Shown here: piece by piece, positions 38,155-47,803 of the stretch
How positions within the stretch are numbered: the stretch's first letter is position 1
Layout of the letters: every line of letters begins with the position of its first letter
Origin: Streptomyces sp. 71268
GTDB lineage: Bacteria; Actinomycetota; Actinomycetes; Streptomycetales; Streptomycetaceae
Assembly (NCBI RefSeq): GCF_029392895.1
Contig: NZ_CP114200.1
Location: forward strand, 2,325,001 to 2,389,000
Direction of reading: 5' to 3'
DNA: 64,000 bases
Notes under the pieces: generated by a model
Database searches by the model: none
Told to the model about the DNA's origin: nothing
The model's input: only the letters and a program-made list of their open reading frames with translations
Translations under genes and position numbers: made by a program

Positions 38155-38174
38155 AGCGCTAATATAACAGCGCT
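38153..38174. promoter_or_regulatory. Promoter/operator of the marR-MFS unit
   Basis: ACAGCGCT occurs at 38153-38160 and 38167-38174. Because AGCGCT is self-complementary, the element is both a direct and an inverted repeat. Between the copies lies the minus-strand -10 hexamer TATATT (38161-38166), 6 bases before the GTG. A repressor bound here would cover the promoter and transcription start. Confidence 0.6.
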
Positions 38175-38607
38175 GCGACATTCTAGCCGCCCGCCCGGAC
38201 CCCTGTCGCCGACGACGGGAACACACGCCCGCGCCCGACGGCCGCGACACCAGCCAACGCCCGGAAGGCGACCAACTCAGGTTCCCCGCGCGCCGCCCAC
38301 CAGGGCTGACGGCCCCCGAACCCCGACTCCGCCTCGCCGTCACCCCCTTCCAACTGCCTTACGCTGCATGCCCGTTGAGAAGACCGGAGTGCGGCGCCCC
38401 CCTCACGGCGGGCGCCCGGCGGGGGCGGGGCCCATAGGCAGGCCGTATGCAAGGTTGGGATTGTTACGGAAGTGGCCCGGTGTCCCACAGTGAGTGGCGG
38501 CCGGCGTTCAGCCCCGGCCCGGGAGGGCCGGCCCGCGTGCCTGGGGCCGGTCGGGACGGACCCCCTCTCCCAGCGCTCCCCCCACCGTCTTTGGAGGACA
38601 GCACGCC
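38155..38607. other. Intergenic 453 bp between marR and trypsin-like protease
   Basis: Apart from the marR promoter at its left end, no gene is supported; candidate frames use rare codons such as CTA, ACA and GTA without bias. The A+T-richer stretch 38440-38475 probably contains the protease promoter, and GGAGG at 38593 is its ribosome binding site. Confidence 0.5.
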
Positions 38608-39414
38608 ATGAGACTCCGCAACCTGCTGCGCGTCGCGCTCGCCCCCGCGCTGATCGCCGCAGCCGTCCTGTCCGCGCAGAGCGCCAGCGCCGCGGACCGC
38701 ACGCCCGAACCCACCGCGCCCAGCACGAGGATCGTCGGCGGCGGCCCGGCCAGCGAGGCGTACTCGTTCATGGGCTCCATGCAGGTCAACGGCCGGCACG
38801 GCTGCGGCGCCTCGCTCATCAAGAGCGGGTGGATGGTCACCGCCGCGCACTGCGTGGCCGGCCAGCAGCCCGGCAACTTCCGGATACGCATCGGCTCGTC
38901 CGACCACCTCAGCGGCGGCACCCTCGCCTCGGTCTCGCAGATCATCCGCCACCCCCGTTACGGACAGGTCGGCCCGTACGACATCGCGCTGCTGCGGCTG
39001 AGCCAGCCGGTGGCCAACCAGCCGATCAACATCGCCAGCACCTCGCCCGTCGAGGGCACCGCCACCCGCCTGCTCGGCTGGGGCCAGACGTGCGGCTCGC
39101 CCGGCTGCGGTCCCGCGCCACGTGGCCTGAAGGAGCTCAACACGCGCATCAACCCGGACCGGATGTGCACCACCAACTTCAACAGCTCCGTGGAGCTGTG
39201 CGTCTACGGCAGCCGCTCCGGCACCGCCTGTTACGGCGACTCCGGCGGCCCGGCCCTGGTGAAGGAGGGTGGCGTCTGGCGGCTGGCCGGCGCGACCAGC
39301 CGGGCGGGCGTGAACAACCAGATCTGCGGCACCGGTGACGCCACCGTCTACACTGACGTGACCGCCCACCAGCAGTGGATCGCCCAGCAGACGGGCGGCC
39401 TGCTCACCAGCTAG
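38608..39414 (+). CDS. Secreted trypsin-like serine protease (S1)
   Basis: The 268-residue precursor has a signal peptide (about 1-30), a short propeptide and the mature start IVGG at residue 42. The catalytic triad is H81 (TAAHC), D125 (YDIALLRL) and S212 (YGDSGGPA). Six Cys residues can form the usual disulfides. Activation needs cleavage after R41. The ATG is 10 bases after GGAGG. Its promoter lies in the long gap from marR and it has no operon partners. It joins the two M4 proteases as part of the secreted proteolytic set in this window. Confidence 0.95.
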   Translation: MRLRNLLRVALAPALIAAAVLSAQSASAADRTPEPTAPSTRIVGGGPASEAYSFMGSMQVNGRHGCGASLIKSGWMVTAAHCVAGQQPGNFRIRIGSSDHLSGGTLASVSQIIRHPRYGQVGPYDIALLRLSQPVANQPINIASTSPVEGTATRLLGWGQTCGSPGCGPAPRGLKELNTRINPDRMCTTNFNSSVELCVYGSRSGTACYGDSGGPALVKEGGVWRLAGATSRAGVNNQICGTGDATVYTDVTAHQQWIAQQTGGLLTS

Positions 39415-39625
39415 GCACCGCCCCGCTCCCAGACGGCCCCCGCAGCCGAGCCGCGTCCCCGCTGGCCGGCGCGGGGGCCGGCCCGCCCCGCGCGGCCCGT
39501 GCCGGGAGGGCCAGCCGGGCCCGGCGCCAGCCCGGGGCGGACGACGGGTTCCGGTAGCCGGTCGGGGATGCCGGGCCCGGGCGGGCCGGGTGGCCGCGAC
39601 GGGGTCGCGCCCGCTCGGCCGGTAC

Positions 39626-39681
39626 GGGCGGCGGCCGAAGCCGCGCGTTCGGTGGGAAGCCGCGCGAACCGGCCGCCGCCC
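39626..39681. terminator. Hairpin between convergent protease and pfkA
   Basis: Arms 39626-39637 and 39670-39681 (12 bp) close over a 32-base loop with an inner CGCGCG/CGCGCG pairing. The surrounding 352-bp gap (39415-39766) is very G+C-rich and shows no gene. Confidence 0.5.
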
Positions 39682-39766
39682 CTCGCCCCCGCCAGAGCGG
39701 CCGGTCAGCCGGCCCGGCGGTGGGCGCGGACGGTAACGGCGCCGGGGCCGGGGGCCGAACCGGTGG

Positions 39767-40792
39767 TCAGAAGACCGACTCCGCCTCGTCCATCCGGTCA
39801 GCCGGCACCCGCTTCAGCTCGGTGACCGCCTCGGCCAGCGGCACCAGCGTCACCTCCGTGCCGCGCAGCGCCGTCATCATCCCGAAGTCGCCTCGGTGCG
39901 CCGCCTCCACCGCGTGCCAGCCGAAGCGGGTGGCCAGGACGCGGTCGTACGCGGTGGGCGTGCCGCCGCGCTGCACGTGGCCGAGGATGACCGGGCGGGC
40001 CTCCTTGCCGAGGCGGTTCTCCAGCTCGGCGGCCAGCCGGTTGCCGATGCCCGCGAAGCGCTCGTGGCCGTACTGGTCGATCTCGCCCTTCTGGTAGTCC
40101 ATCGAGCCCGCGGCGGGGTGCGCGCCCTCGGCGACGCAGATCACGGCGAACTTCTTGCCCCGCGCGAACCGCTCCTCGACCATCTTCACCAGGTCGGCGA
40201 CGTCGAAGGGGCGCTCGGGCAGGCAGATGCCGTGCGCGCCGCCGGCCATGCCGGACTCAAGGGCGATCCAGCCCGCGTGCCGGCCCATGACCTCCACCAC
40301 CATGACCCGCTGGTGCGACTCGGCGGTGGTCTTCAGCCGGTCGATCGCCTCGGTGGCCACGCCGACGGCCGTGTCGAAGCCGAAGGTGCGGTCGGTGGCC
40401 GAGATGTCGTTGTCGATGGTCTTCGGCACGCCGACGACGGGCATGCCCGCGTCCGCGAGCATCCGGGCCGCGGTCAGCGTGCCCTCGCCGCCGATCGGGA
40501 TGAGCGCGTCGATGCCGTACGAGCGGGCCAGCTCCTCGCAGTTCTCGGCGGCCTCGCGCAGCCGGGCGCGCTCCAGGCGGGCCGAGCCGAGGATGGTCCC
40601 GCCACGGGCGAGGATGCCGCTGACGGCGTCGAGGTCGAGGGGCCTGAAGCGACCGTCGAGGAGTCCCTTGAAGCCGTCCTCGAAGCCGATGACCTCGTCG
40701 TCGTGTCCGGCGACGGCGCGGTGCACGACCGACCGGATCACGGCGTTGAGACCGGGGCAGTCGCCCCCGGCGGTGAGCACTCCGATGCGCAT
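39767..40792 (-). CDS. pfkA: 6-phosphofructokinase
   Basis: The 341-residue enzyme phosphorylates fructose 6-phosphate in glycolysis. It begins MRIGVLTAGGDCPGLNAVIR and has GGEGTLTAARML (glycine at the position that favours ATP over pyrophosphate), PKTIDNDISATD with the catalytic Asp, and MGRHAGWIAL. The Gly/Lys combination at the two donor-specificity sites is the pattern I associate with the ATP-dependent actinobacterial group III enzymes. It is divergent from pta with a clear promoter at 40908-40936 and a leader of about 110 bases. Confidence 0.95.
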   Translation of the reverse strand: MRIGVLTAGGDCPGLNAVIRSVVHRAVAGHDDEVIGFEDGFKGLLDGRFRPLDLDAVSGILARGGTILGSARLERARLREAAENCEELARSYGIDALIPIGGEGTLTAARMLADAGMPVVGVPKTIDNDISATDRTFGFDTAVGVATEAIDRLKTTAESHQRVMVVEVMGRHAGWIALESGMAGGAHGICLPERPFDVADLVKMVEERFARGKKFAVICVAEGAHPAAGSMDYQKGEIDQYGHERFAGIGNRLAAELENRLGKEARPVILGHVQRGGTPTAYDRVLATRFGWHAVEAAHRGDFGMMTALRGTEVTLVPLAEAVTELKRVPADRMDEAESVF

Positions 40793-40907
40793 CCTGGTCT
40801 TTCTCCTGCTCCTGGGGTTCCCCGTGGGCCGGGGCCGGGGGAGGTACATATGAGCTCGTCCGATTGTTTCACGGGCCCGAAGCCCCCGCGCACCCCATGG
40901 GTCATGC

Positions 40908-40936
40908 GCTATACCCACGGCCCCGGGTAGTGTCAA
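40908..40936 (-). promoter_or_regulatory. Probable pfkA promoter
   Basis: On the minus strand TTGACA (40931-40936) and TATAGC (40908-40913) are separated by exactly 17 bases, a near-consensus housekeeping promoter. The rest of the 480-bp pfkA-pta gap (40793-41272) is G+C-rich and holds no gene; the pta promoter was not located. Confidence 0.65.
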
Positions 40937-41272
40937 GAGGCAGTGGCCGGCCCGGACGGGTGATTCTTCGTCCGGCACGGGCTGGAGCACGACGCCCGTT
41001 TCGGGGCAGGCGATCCACGGCGGTGCCGGGCCCCGGCCAGGACCCGCCGTGGCGCCCCGCGCCGTACGCCGCACCGCGCCGGGTTCCGGCCACGGCCCGC
41101 CCGCGCGGGCCGTGGTGGCGCGGGCGGCCAGGGTCGCAGCCCGGACCCGGTCGCGGCACCCTGGACGGCGGGGAGCGGGCCGGCCCCGCGCGCCCCCGGG
41201 CCACACCGCGGGACCAGCCGGGTAGCACCGGCGGAGCAAGAGCCGACGCAGCCGAAGGATCGGAGAGCACGC

Positions 41273-43384
41273 GTGACGCGCAGCGTGTATGTGACCGGGA
41301 TCGACCGCGGCGACGGCCGCCAGGTCGTGGAGCTGGGAGTGATGGAGCTCCTGACCCGCCACGTGGACCGGGTGGGCGTCTTCCGCCCCCTGATGCACGA
41401 CGGGCCCGACCGGCTCTACGAGCTGCTGCGCGCCCGCTACCGGCTCACCCAGCCGTCGGAGTCGGTCTACGGCATCGGCTACGACGAGGCCGCGACGCTC
41501 CAGGCCGAGCGCGGCACCGACGAACTGGTCGCCGAGCTGGTCACCCGCTTCCACGCGGTGGCCAGGGAGTACGAGTACGTGCTCGTGCTGGGCAGCGACT
41601 ACGCGGCCACCAGCCTCCCGGACGAGCTGCACCTGAACGCGCGGCTGGCCAACGAGTTCGGCGCCGCCGTCATCACCGTGGTCGGCGGGCAGGACCAGAC
41701 CGCCGAGTCGGTGCGCTCCGAGGCCCGCAACGCCTACCGCGCCTACCAGGGGCACGGCTGTGACGTGGTGGCCCTGGTGGTCAACCGGACCGACCCGGCC
41801 GACCGGGCCGAGATCGCCGGGCCGCTGGCCGAGCAGTTGCCCGTGCCCTGCTACGCGCTGCCCGAGGACGGCTCGCTCTCGGCGCCCACCGTGCGCCAGG
41901 TGGTGCACGCGCTCGGCGCCGAGGTGCTGCTCGGCGACGACTCGGGGCTCGCCCGCGACGTGCGCGACTTCGTCTTCGGCGGCGCCATGCTGCCCACCTT
42001 CCTGCCCGCGCTGACCGAAGGGGCCCTGGTGGTCACGCCGGGCGACCGCGCGGACCTGATCATCGGGTCGCTGGCCGCGCACACCGCCGGCGCCCCGCCC
42101 ATCGCGGGCGTGCTGCTGACGCTGGACGCCCGCCCGGGGCCCGACATCCTGGCCCTGGCGTCCCGGCTCGCCCCCGGCACGCCGGTCATCTCCGTTCCCG
42201 GCGGCAGCTTCCCGACGGCGGCCGAACTCTTCGCCCTGGAGGGCAAGCTGAGCGCGACCGTCCCGCGCAAGGCGGAGACCGCGCTCGGCCTGTTCGAGCG
42301 GCACGTGGACACCGCCGAGCTGACCGACCGGATCTCGGTGGCCCGCTCCAGCCGGGTCACGCCGATGATGTTCGAGCACGAGCTGCTTGAGCGCTCGCGC
42401 TCCCGGCGGCGCCGCGTCGTACTGCCCGAGGGCACCGAGGAGCGCGTGCTGCGCGCCGCCGACGTGCTGCTGCGCCGCGACGTGTGCGACCTGACGCTGC
42501 TCGGCGCGGAGGACGCGGTCCGCAAGCGCGCCACCGACCTCGGCATCGACCTGAGCGGCGCGCAGATCACCGACCCGCACACCTCGCCGCTGCGCGAGCG
42601 GTTCGCGGAGCTGTACGCGAAACTGCGGGCGCACAAGGGCGTCTCGTACGAGCTGGCGTACGACGTCGTGGCCGACGTGTCCTACTTCGGCACGCTGATG
42701 GTGCAGGAGGGCCTGGCCGACGGCATGGTCTCGGGCGCGGTGCACTCGACGGCGGCCACCATCCGGCCCGCCTTCGAGGTGATCAAGACGGCGCCCGGGG
42801 CGGAGATCGTCTCGTCCGTGTTCTTCATGTGCCTGGCCGACCGGGTGCTGGTCTACGGCGACTGCGCGGTCAACCCCGACCCGAACGCCGAGCAGCTCGC
42901 GGACATCGCCATCCAGTCGGCGGCCACCGCCGCCAAGTTCGGCGTCACGCCCAAGATCGCCATGCTCTCGTACTCCACCGGCACCTCCGGCTCGGGCGCG
43001 GACGTGGACAAGGTCCGCAGGGCCACCGAACTGGTCCGCGAGCGGCGGCCCGACCTGCCGGTGGAGGGGCCGATCCAGTACGACGCGGCCGTGGACGCCG
43101 CCGTGGCCGCCACCAAGCTCCCCGACTCCCAGGTCGCCGGTCAGGCCACCGTGCTGATCTTCCCCGACCTGAACACGGGCAACAACACCTACAAGGCCGT
43201 CCAGCGCTCGGCCGGCGCCGTCGCCGTCGGCCCGGTCCTGCAGGGGCTGCGCAAGCCGGTCAACGACCTCTCGCGCGGCGCCCTCGTCCAGGACATCGTC
43301 AACACCGTCGCCATCACCGCCATCCAGGCCCAGGCCGCCCCCGGCGCCCCGGCGGCGCCCGCAGAGAAAGCACCCCGCGCGTGA
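41273..43384 (+). CDS. pta: Phosphate acetyltransferase, long form
   Basis: The 703-residue enzyme interconverts acetyl-CoA and acetyl phosphate. It has an N-terminal P-loop-like domain (about 1-215) whose Walker A is replaced by TGIDRGDGRQVVELG, so it probably does not hydrolyse nucleotide. A DRTGG domain (about 220-330) and the catalytic PTA_PTB domain (about 370-690; RVVLPEGTEERVLRAA, SYSTGTSGSGADVDKV, FPDLNTGNNTYKAVQR) follow. The GTG start has GGAGAG upstream. The stop overlaps the ackA start (GTGA), coupling the two steps of acetate metabolism. Confidence 0.95.
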   Translation: MTRSVYVTGIDRGDGRQVVELGVMELLTRHVDRVGVFRPLMHDGPDRLYELLRARYRLTQPSESVYGIGYDEAATLQAERGTDELVAELVTRFHAVAREYEYVLVLGSDYAATSLPDELHLNARLANEFGAAVITVVGGQDQTAESVRSEARNAYRAYQGHGCDVVALVVNRTDPADRAEIAGPLAEQLPVPCYALPEDGSLSAPTVRQVVHALGAEVLLGDDSGLARDVRDFVFGGAMLPTFLPALTEGALVVTPGDRADLIIGSLAAHTAGAPPIAGVLLTLDARPGPDILALASRLAPGTPVISVPGGSFPTAAELFALEGKLSATVPRKAETALGLFERHVDTAELTDRISVARSSRVTPMMFEHELLERSRSRRRRVVLPEGTEERVLRAADVLLRRDVCDLTLLGAEDAVRKRATDLGIDLSGAQITDPHTSPLRERFAELYAKLRAHKGVSYELAYDVVADVSYFGTLMVQEGLADGMVSGAVHSTAATIRPAFEVIKTAPGAEIVSSVFFMCLADRVLVYGDCAVNPDPNAEQLADIAIQSAATAAKFGVTPKIAMLSYSTGTSGSGADVDKVRRATELVRERRPDLPVEGPIQYDAAVDAAVAATKLPDSQVAGQATVLIFPDLNTGNNTYKAVQRSAGAVAVGPVLQGLRKPVNDLSRGALVQDIVNTVAITAIQAQAAPGAPAAPAEKAPRA

Positions 43385-44562
43385 ACCACTCCCCCGACCG
43401 CACCCGAGTGCTGGTCCTCAACTCCGGCTCCTCCTCGGTCAAGTACCAGCTCCTCGACATGACCGACGGCGGCCGGCTGGCCGCGGGCATCGTGGAGCGC
43501 GTCGGCGAGGGCGAGGTGCCCGACCACACGGCCGCGCTCGACCGGGTCTCCGCCGAACTGTCCGCCCAGGGGCTCGGCCTGGACTCGCCCGCGCTGGCCG
43601 CCGTGGGACACCGGGTGGTGCACGGCGGCACCCGGTTCACCGAGCCGACGCTGATCACCGACGAGGTGCTCGCCGAGATCGAGAAGCTGGTCCCGCTGGC
43701 GCCACTGCACAACCCGGCCAACGTGACCGGCATCAAGGTGGCCCGCGCCCTGCGCCCCGACCTGCCGCAGGTCGCCGTCTTCGACACCGCCTTCCACGCC
43801 ACGATGCCGGAGTACGCGGCCCGGTACGCGATCGACGTGGACACCGCCGACCGGTACGGGGTGCGGCGCTACGGCTTCCACGGCACCTCGCACGCCTACG
43901 TCTCGCGGGCCGTGGCCGACCTGCTCGGCAAGGACGTCGCCGACCTCAACACGATCGTGCTGCACCTGGGCAACGGGGCCAGCGCGTCGGCGGTGGCCGG
44001 CGGCGTGTGCGTGGAGACCTCGATGGGGCTCACGCCGCTGGAAGGGCTGGTCATGGGCACCCGGTCGGGCGACCTGGACCCGGCGGCCATCTTCCATCTG
44101 GCGCGGGTCGGCCGCATGTCGGTGGACGAGATCGACGCCCTGCTCAACAAGCACAGCGGCCTGATCGGGCTGTGCGGCGACAACGACATGCGCGAGATCG
44201 GCCGCCGGATGGGCGAGGGCGACCAGGACGCGCAGCTCGCCTTCGACATCTACGTCCACCGGCTGCGCAAGTATGTGGGCGCGTACACCGCGGTACTCGG
44301 CCGGGTGGACGCGCTCGCCTTCACCGCCGGGGTCGGCGAGAACTCGGCCGCCGTCCGCGAGGCGACGCTGCGCGGGCTCGGCGGGCTCGGCATCGAGGTG
44401 GACACGGTCCGCAACGCGCTGCGCGGCAGCGGCGGGCGGTTGATCTCGACCGAGCGCAGCGCGGTGGCCGTCGCCGTGGTACCGACCGACGAGGAACTGG
44501 AGATCGCCACGCAGACGTACCGGCTGGTGAGCGCGGAGCGCTCCGGCACGTCAGAGCGGTAG
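43381..44562 (+). CDS. ackA: Acetate kinase
   Basis: The 393-residue ASKHA kinase makes ATP and acetate from acetyl phosphate. Both family signatures are present: VLVLNSGSSSVKY at the N-terminus and YGFHGTSHAYVS (about 163-174). GVGENSAAVRE near the C-terminus belongs to the nucleotide site. The GTG overlaps the pta stop. pyk follows after 49 bases and may have its own promoter. Confidence 0.96.
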   Translation: MNHSPDRTRVLVLNSGSSSVKYQLLDMTDGGRLAAGIVERVGEGEVPDHTAALDRVSAELSAQGLGLDSPALAAVGHRVVHGGTRFTEPTLITDEVLAEIEKLVPLAPLHNPANVTGIKVARALRPDLPQVAVFDTAFHATMPEYAARYAIDVDTADRYGVRRYGFHGTSHAYVSRAVADLLGKDVADLNTIVLHLGNGASASAVAGGVCVETSMGLTPLEGLVMGTRSGDLDPAAIFHLARVGRMSVDEIDALLNKHSGLIGLCGDNDMREIGRRMGEGDQDAQLAFDIYVHRLRKYVGAYTAVLGRVDALAFTAGVGENSAAVREATLRGLGGLGIEVDTVRNALRGSGGRLISTERSAVAVAVVPTDEELEIATQTYRLVSAERSGTSER

Positions 44563-44611
44563 ACCAGCCCGATAAATTCCGCCCCGAAACAAAACGGATA
44601 GGATCTGCCTC

Positions 44612-46033
44612 ATGCGCCGTTCCAAAATCGTCTGCACCCTGGGTCCCGCCGTCGACTCCTACGACCAGCTCAAGTCGCTGATCGAGTCGGGGATGAACGT
44701 GGCCCGCTTCAACATGAGCCACGGGTCCCACTCGGAGCACGAGGAGCGGTACCACCGGCTCCGCAAGGCGTCCGAGGAGACCGGCCGCGCGGTGGGCGTC
44801 CTCGCCGACCTCCAGGGCCCCAAGATCCGCCTGGAGACCTTCGCCGACGGGCCGGTGGAGCTGGTGCGCGGTGACGAGTTCACCATCACCACCGAGGACG
44901 TCGCGGGCGACCGGACCATCTGCGGCACCACGTACAAGGGCCTGCCCGGGGACGTCTCCAAGGGCGAGTCGATCCTCATCAACGACGGCAACGTCGCCCT
45001 CCAGGTGGTCGAGGTGGACGGGCCGCGGGTGCGCTCCATCGTCATCGAGGGCGGCGTGATCTCCGACCACAAGGGCATCAACCTGCCCGGCGTGGCCGTC
45101 AACGTGCCCGCGCTGTCCGAGAAGGACGTCGAGGACCTGAAGTTCGCGCTGGAGCTGGGCTGCGACATGGTCGCGCTGTCCTTCGTGCGGGACGCGGCCG
45201 ACGTGCGCGACGTGCACCGGGTGATGGACGAGGTCGGCCGGCGCGTGCCGGTGATCGCCAAGGTGGAGAAGCCGCAGGCGGTGGCCAACATGGAGGAGGT
45301 CGTCGCGGCCTTCGACGCGGTCATGGTGGCCCGCGGCGACCTGGCGGTCGAGTACCCGCTGGAGCAGGTGCCGATGGTGCAGAAGCGGCTCATCGAGATG
45401 TGCCGCCGCAACGCCAAGCCGGTGATCGTGGCGACCCAGATGATGGAGTCGATGATCACCAACTCCCGGCCGACGCGCGCCGAGGCGTCCGATGTCGCCA
45501 ACGCGATCCTGGACGGCGCGGACGCGGTGATGCTCTCGGCCGAGTCCTCGGTCGGCGCGTACCCGCTGGAGACCGTCAAGACGATGTCGCGCATCGTCAC
45601 CGCCGCCGAGGAGGAGTTGCTCTCGCGCGGCCTGCAGCCGCTGGTGCCGGGCAAGAAGCCGCGCACGCAGGGCGGTTCGGTGGCCCGCGCCGCCGCCGAG
45701 ATCGCCGACTTCCTCGGCGCCAAGTCGCTGGTGGCCTTCACCAAGTCCGGCGACACGGCCCGCCGGCTCTCCCGCTACCGGGCCCAGCAGCCGATCCTGG
45801 CCTTCACCACCGACACGCTGACCCGCAACGTGCTGACGCTGAGCTGGGGCGTGGAGACGTTCGTGGTCCCGCACGTGGCCAACACCGACGCCATGGTGGA
45901 CCTCGTCGACGCGGAGCTGCTCAAGCTGGGCCGCTACAACGAGGGCGACACCATGATCATCACGGCCGGCTCCCCGCCCGGCGTGCCCGGCACCACCAAC
46001 ATGGTGCGCGTCCACCACCTGGGCTCCTCCTGA
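44612..46033 (+). CDS. pyk: Pyruvate kinase
   Basis: The 473-residue glycolytic enzyme has MRRSKIVCTLGPA with the N-terminal substrate Arg, the signature VIAKVEKPQAV containing the catalytic Lys, MVARGDLAVE, and ATQMMESMI. The A, B and C domains are complete. TAGGAT lies 7 bases before the ATG and could be either a -10 hexamer of a leaderless message or, through AGGAT, a ribosome binding site. A strong hairpin follows the stop. Confidence 0.96.
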   Translation: MRRSKIVCTLGPAVDSYDQLKSLIESGMNVARFNMSHGSHSEHEERYHRLRKASEETGRAVGVLADLQGPKIRLETFADGPVELVRGDEFTITTEDVAGDRTICGTTYKGLPGDVSKGESILINDGNVALQVVEVDGPRVRSIVIEGGVISDHKGINLPGVAVNVPALSEKDVEDLKFALELGCDMVALSFVRDAADVRDVHRVMDEVGRRVPVIAKVEKPQAVANMEEVVAAFDAVMVARGDLAVEYPLEQVPMVQKRLIEMCRRNAKPVIVATQMMESMITNSRPTRAEASDVANAILDGADAVMLSAESSVGAYPLETVKTMSRIVTAAEEELLSRGLQPLVPGKKPRTQGGSVARAAAEIADFLGAKSLVAFTKSGDTARRLSRYRAQQPILAFTTDTLTRNVLTLSWGVETFVVPHVANTDAMVDLVDAELLKLGRYNEGDTMIITAGSPPGVPGTTNMVRVHHLGSS

Positions 46034-46047
46034 CCCACACGCGACGA

Positions 46048-46089
46048 CCGTGGGCCGCGCCGCCACTCACATGGCGACGCGGCCCACGG
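46048..46089. terminator. Terminator after pyk
   Basis: Perfect 12-bp arms (46048-46059 and 46078-46089) flank an 18-base loop with further pairing possible. It stands between convergent pyk and the acidic-protein gene. Confidence 0.8.
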
Positions 46090-46198
46090 CCTTGTGCGGC
46101 TCCCGGTGGCCCGGGGGGCGGTCCCACGGAGGGACCGCCGGGTGAGCGGCGGCCCGGAGCGACGGGCGTCCCACCCGCCGGGCCCGGCCGTGCGCCGC

Positions 46199-47803
46199 TC
46201 AGCCCTCCGTCTGGTACAGGTGCATGCCGGGCACGGTGAGCGTCCCACCGAGCTGCCCCGCCTGGGTCACCCGCACGTCGGTGAAGAACAGTTCGGGAAG
46301 CGTCAACGGCGGTGGCGCCTCGGGGCTGAAGGTGACCGGGATGAGACCGAGCAGCTTGCCCTTCAGCTCCTCCGTGTACATCGTCACGGTGCCGTCACGC
46401 ATCGTCGAGTTGCTGCCTTTACGCGCGTCAACGTGCGTCTTCGTACCGCCGGGCCCGACCACCGTCTGCCGCAGGTCGCGGATGTCGATGGAGCTGGCGG
46501 TGAACTTCAGGACCGCCTTCTCCCGGCCGCTGTACGTCTTCACCTTGACGATGCCGTCGTACTTGAGGCCGTGCAGGGCGAGCAGGCTGCTCTCCAGGAT
46601 CCACGGGTCCTCGGGCAGCAGCGGGGCGCCCTCCTCCAACTTGGCGTTGCGCAGCGCCTCCTCGTCCTTGACGGGGCACGGGTAGGGCTGCGGGTCGTCG
46701 GCCGACGGCAGGGTCGGCTTCGCGGTCGGGTCGGCGTCGTCCTTGGCCCCCTCGGCCCCCTCGCCCCGTTCCGCGTCCTCGCCCTTGGTGGCCCCCTCGG
46801 CGTCCTCGGTCGCGTTCGCCCGCTCCCGCTCCGCCTTGTCGGCCGCCTCCCGCTGTGCCTTCTCGATCCGCTCCCTGAGCTCCGCGGCCTTCTTCTCGGT
46901 CGCGGCGTCGCCGGCGTCGCCCGCGTCATTACCTGACGGTGCGTCACCCTTGTTCGTGGGTACGTCCGTCGCGGCGCCGTCGGCGTCGCCCTTGGCCGCT
47001 TCCTTGCCAGCGTCCTGGCCGGCTTCGGTGTCCGTGTCCGTACTCGCGTCCGCGTCCGGTCGGGGCGCGTCGTCGGTGGGCGCCGGGGTGGCCGGCTGGT
47101 CGCCCTTGTCGCCGTCGAGCAGGTCCTTGATCTTGTCGCCCAGGCCCAGCGGGTCGAGCGGGTTCCTCGGCTCGGTCTGGGACGGACTCGGAGTGGTGCC
47201 GGGCGGCTTGGTCGCGTCCTCGGGGGCCATGGTGTCCCCGGCCTCCTCGGACCCGGACTTCGGGTCGTTCGTCGTGGAGGACGCCTTCGGGGGCGCCTGC
47301 GTGGCGTGGTCGGCCTCGGGCCGCGCGTCGGAGGTGGCGCCCGGCGCGGGCTCGTGGTCGTCGGCCGCGTCCCCGTCCGGCGAGGTAGAACTCCCGGGCG
47401 TGGTCGGCTCGTTGGTCCCGCCCGGCTTGTCGCCCGGCTTCTCGTCCCGTTGGTCGCGCTGGTCTGACTTGTCGTCCGACCGCGGATCCCGCTCGCCCTT
47501 GCCGTCCCGCTCGTCCTCGGCGTCCTGCTGGTCCGGCTGGGTCACGCAGGGGCCGGGCTTGAAGCGGTCCTTGGCCTGGGTCTCGGCCTGTGCGAGCTGC
47601 GGCGTGAGCCCCATGCCCATCAGCACGGCCGTCGGCATGGCCGCCAAGGCGATGGCCTTGCCCGCGGGCATGTGCAGCCGGTTCAGCATCGATTTCTTCG
47701 GGGCGGCGTGCCGCGGCCCCGTTCTGGCCCGGCGGCGAGTCTCGCCCTCCCGGCGGGTCTCGCCTTCCGGCGGCCCCTGTTCACCCCGCACGGTGCCTCC
47801 CAT
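46199..47803 (-). CDS. Long acidic low-complexity secreted protein, last gene of DUF6230/DUF6114 operon
   Basis: The roughly 534-residue protein has a basic N-terminus, a signal-like hydrophobic segment (about 48-70, ending PQLAQAETQA), and some 320 residues of Asp/Glu/Thr/Pro-rich disordered sequence. A charged helix (about 300-345, EKKAAELRERIEKAQ) follows. The compact C-terminal domain (about 395-534) starts with YPCPVKDEEAL and contains GREKAVLKFTASSIDIRDL. That domain looks beta-rich and resembles the DUF6230 fold in flavour, but the family is not named here. The ATG at 47803 overlaps DUF6114 by 23 bases; GTG at 47791, 4 bases after GGAGG, is an alternative. Export to the envelope is likely. 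The function is unknown. Confidence 0.75.
   Translation of the reverse strand: MGGTVRGEQGPPEGETRREGETRRRARTGPRHAAPKKSMLNRLHMPAGKAIALAAMPTAVLMGMGLTPQLAQAETQAKDRFKPGPCVTQPDQQDAEDERDGKGERDPRSDDKSDQRDQRDEKPGDKPGGTNEPTTPGSSTSPDGDAADDHEPAPGATSDARPEADHATQAPPKASSTTNDPKSGSEEAGDTMAPEDATKPPGTTPSPSQTEPRNPLDPLGLGDKIKDLLDGDKGDQPATPAPTDDAPRPDADASTDTDTEAGQDAGKEAAKGDADGAATDVPTNKGDAPSGNDAGDAGDAATEKKAAELRERIEKAQREAADKAERERANATEDAEGATKGEDAERGEGAEGAKDDADPTAKPTLPSADDPQPYPCPVKDEEALRNAKLEEGAPLLPEDPWILESSLLALHGLKYDGIVKVKTYSGREKAVLKFTASSIDIRDLRQTVVGPGGTKTHVDARKGSNSTMRDGTVTMYTEELKGKLLGLIPVTFSPEAPPPLTLPELFFTDVRVTQAGQLGGTLTVPGMHLYQTEG

Noticed and set aside
41273..41920. Active dethiobiotin-synthase-like ATPase domain in Pta
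   Set aside because: The Walker A Lys is replaced by Arg/Gln in TGIDRGDGRQ, so nucleotide hydrolysis is unlikely; the domain is kept as regulatory.
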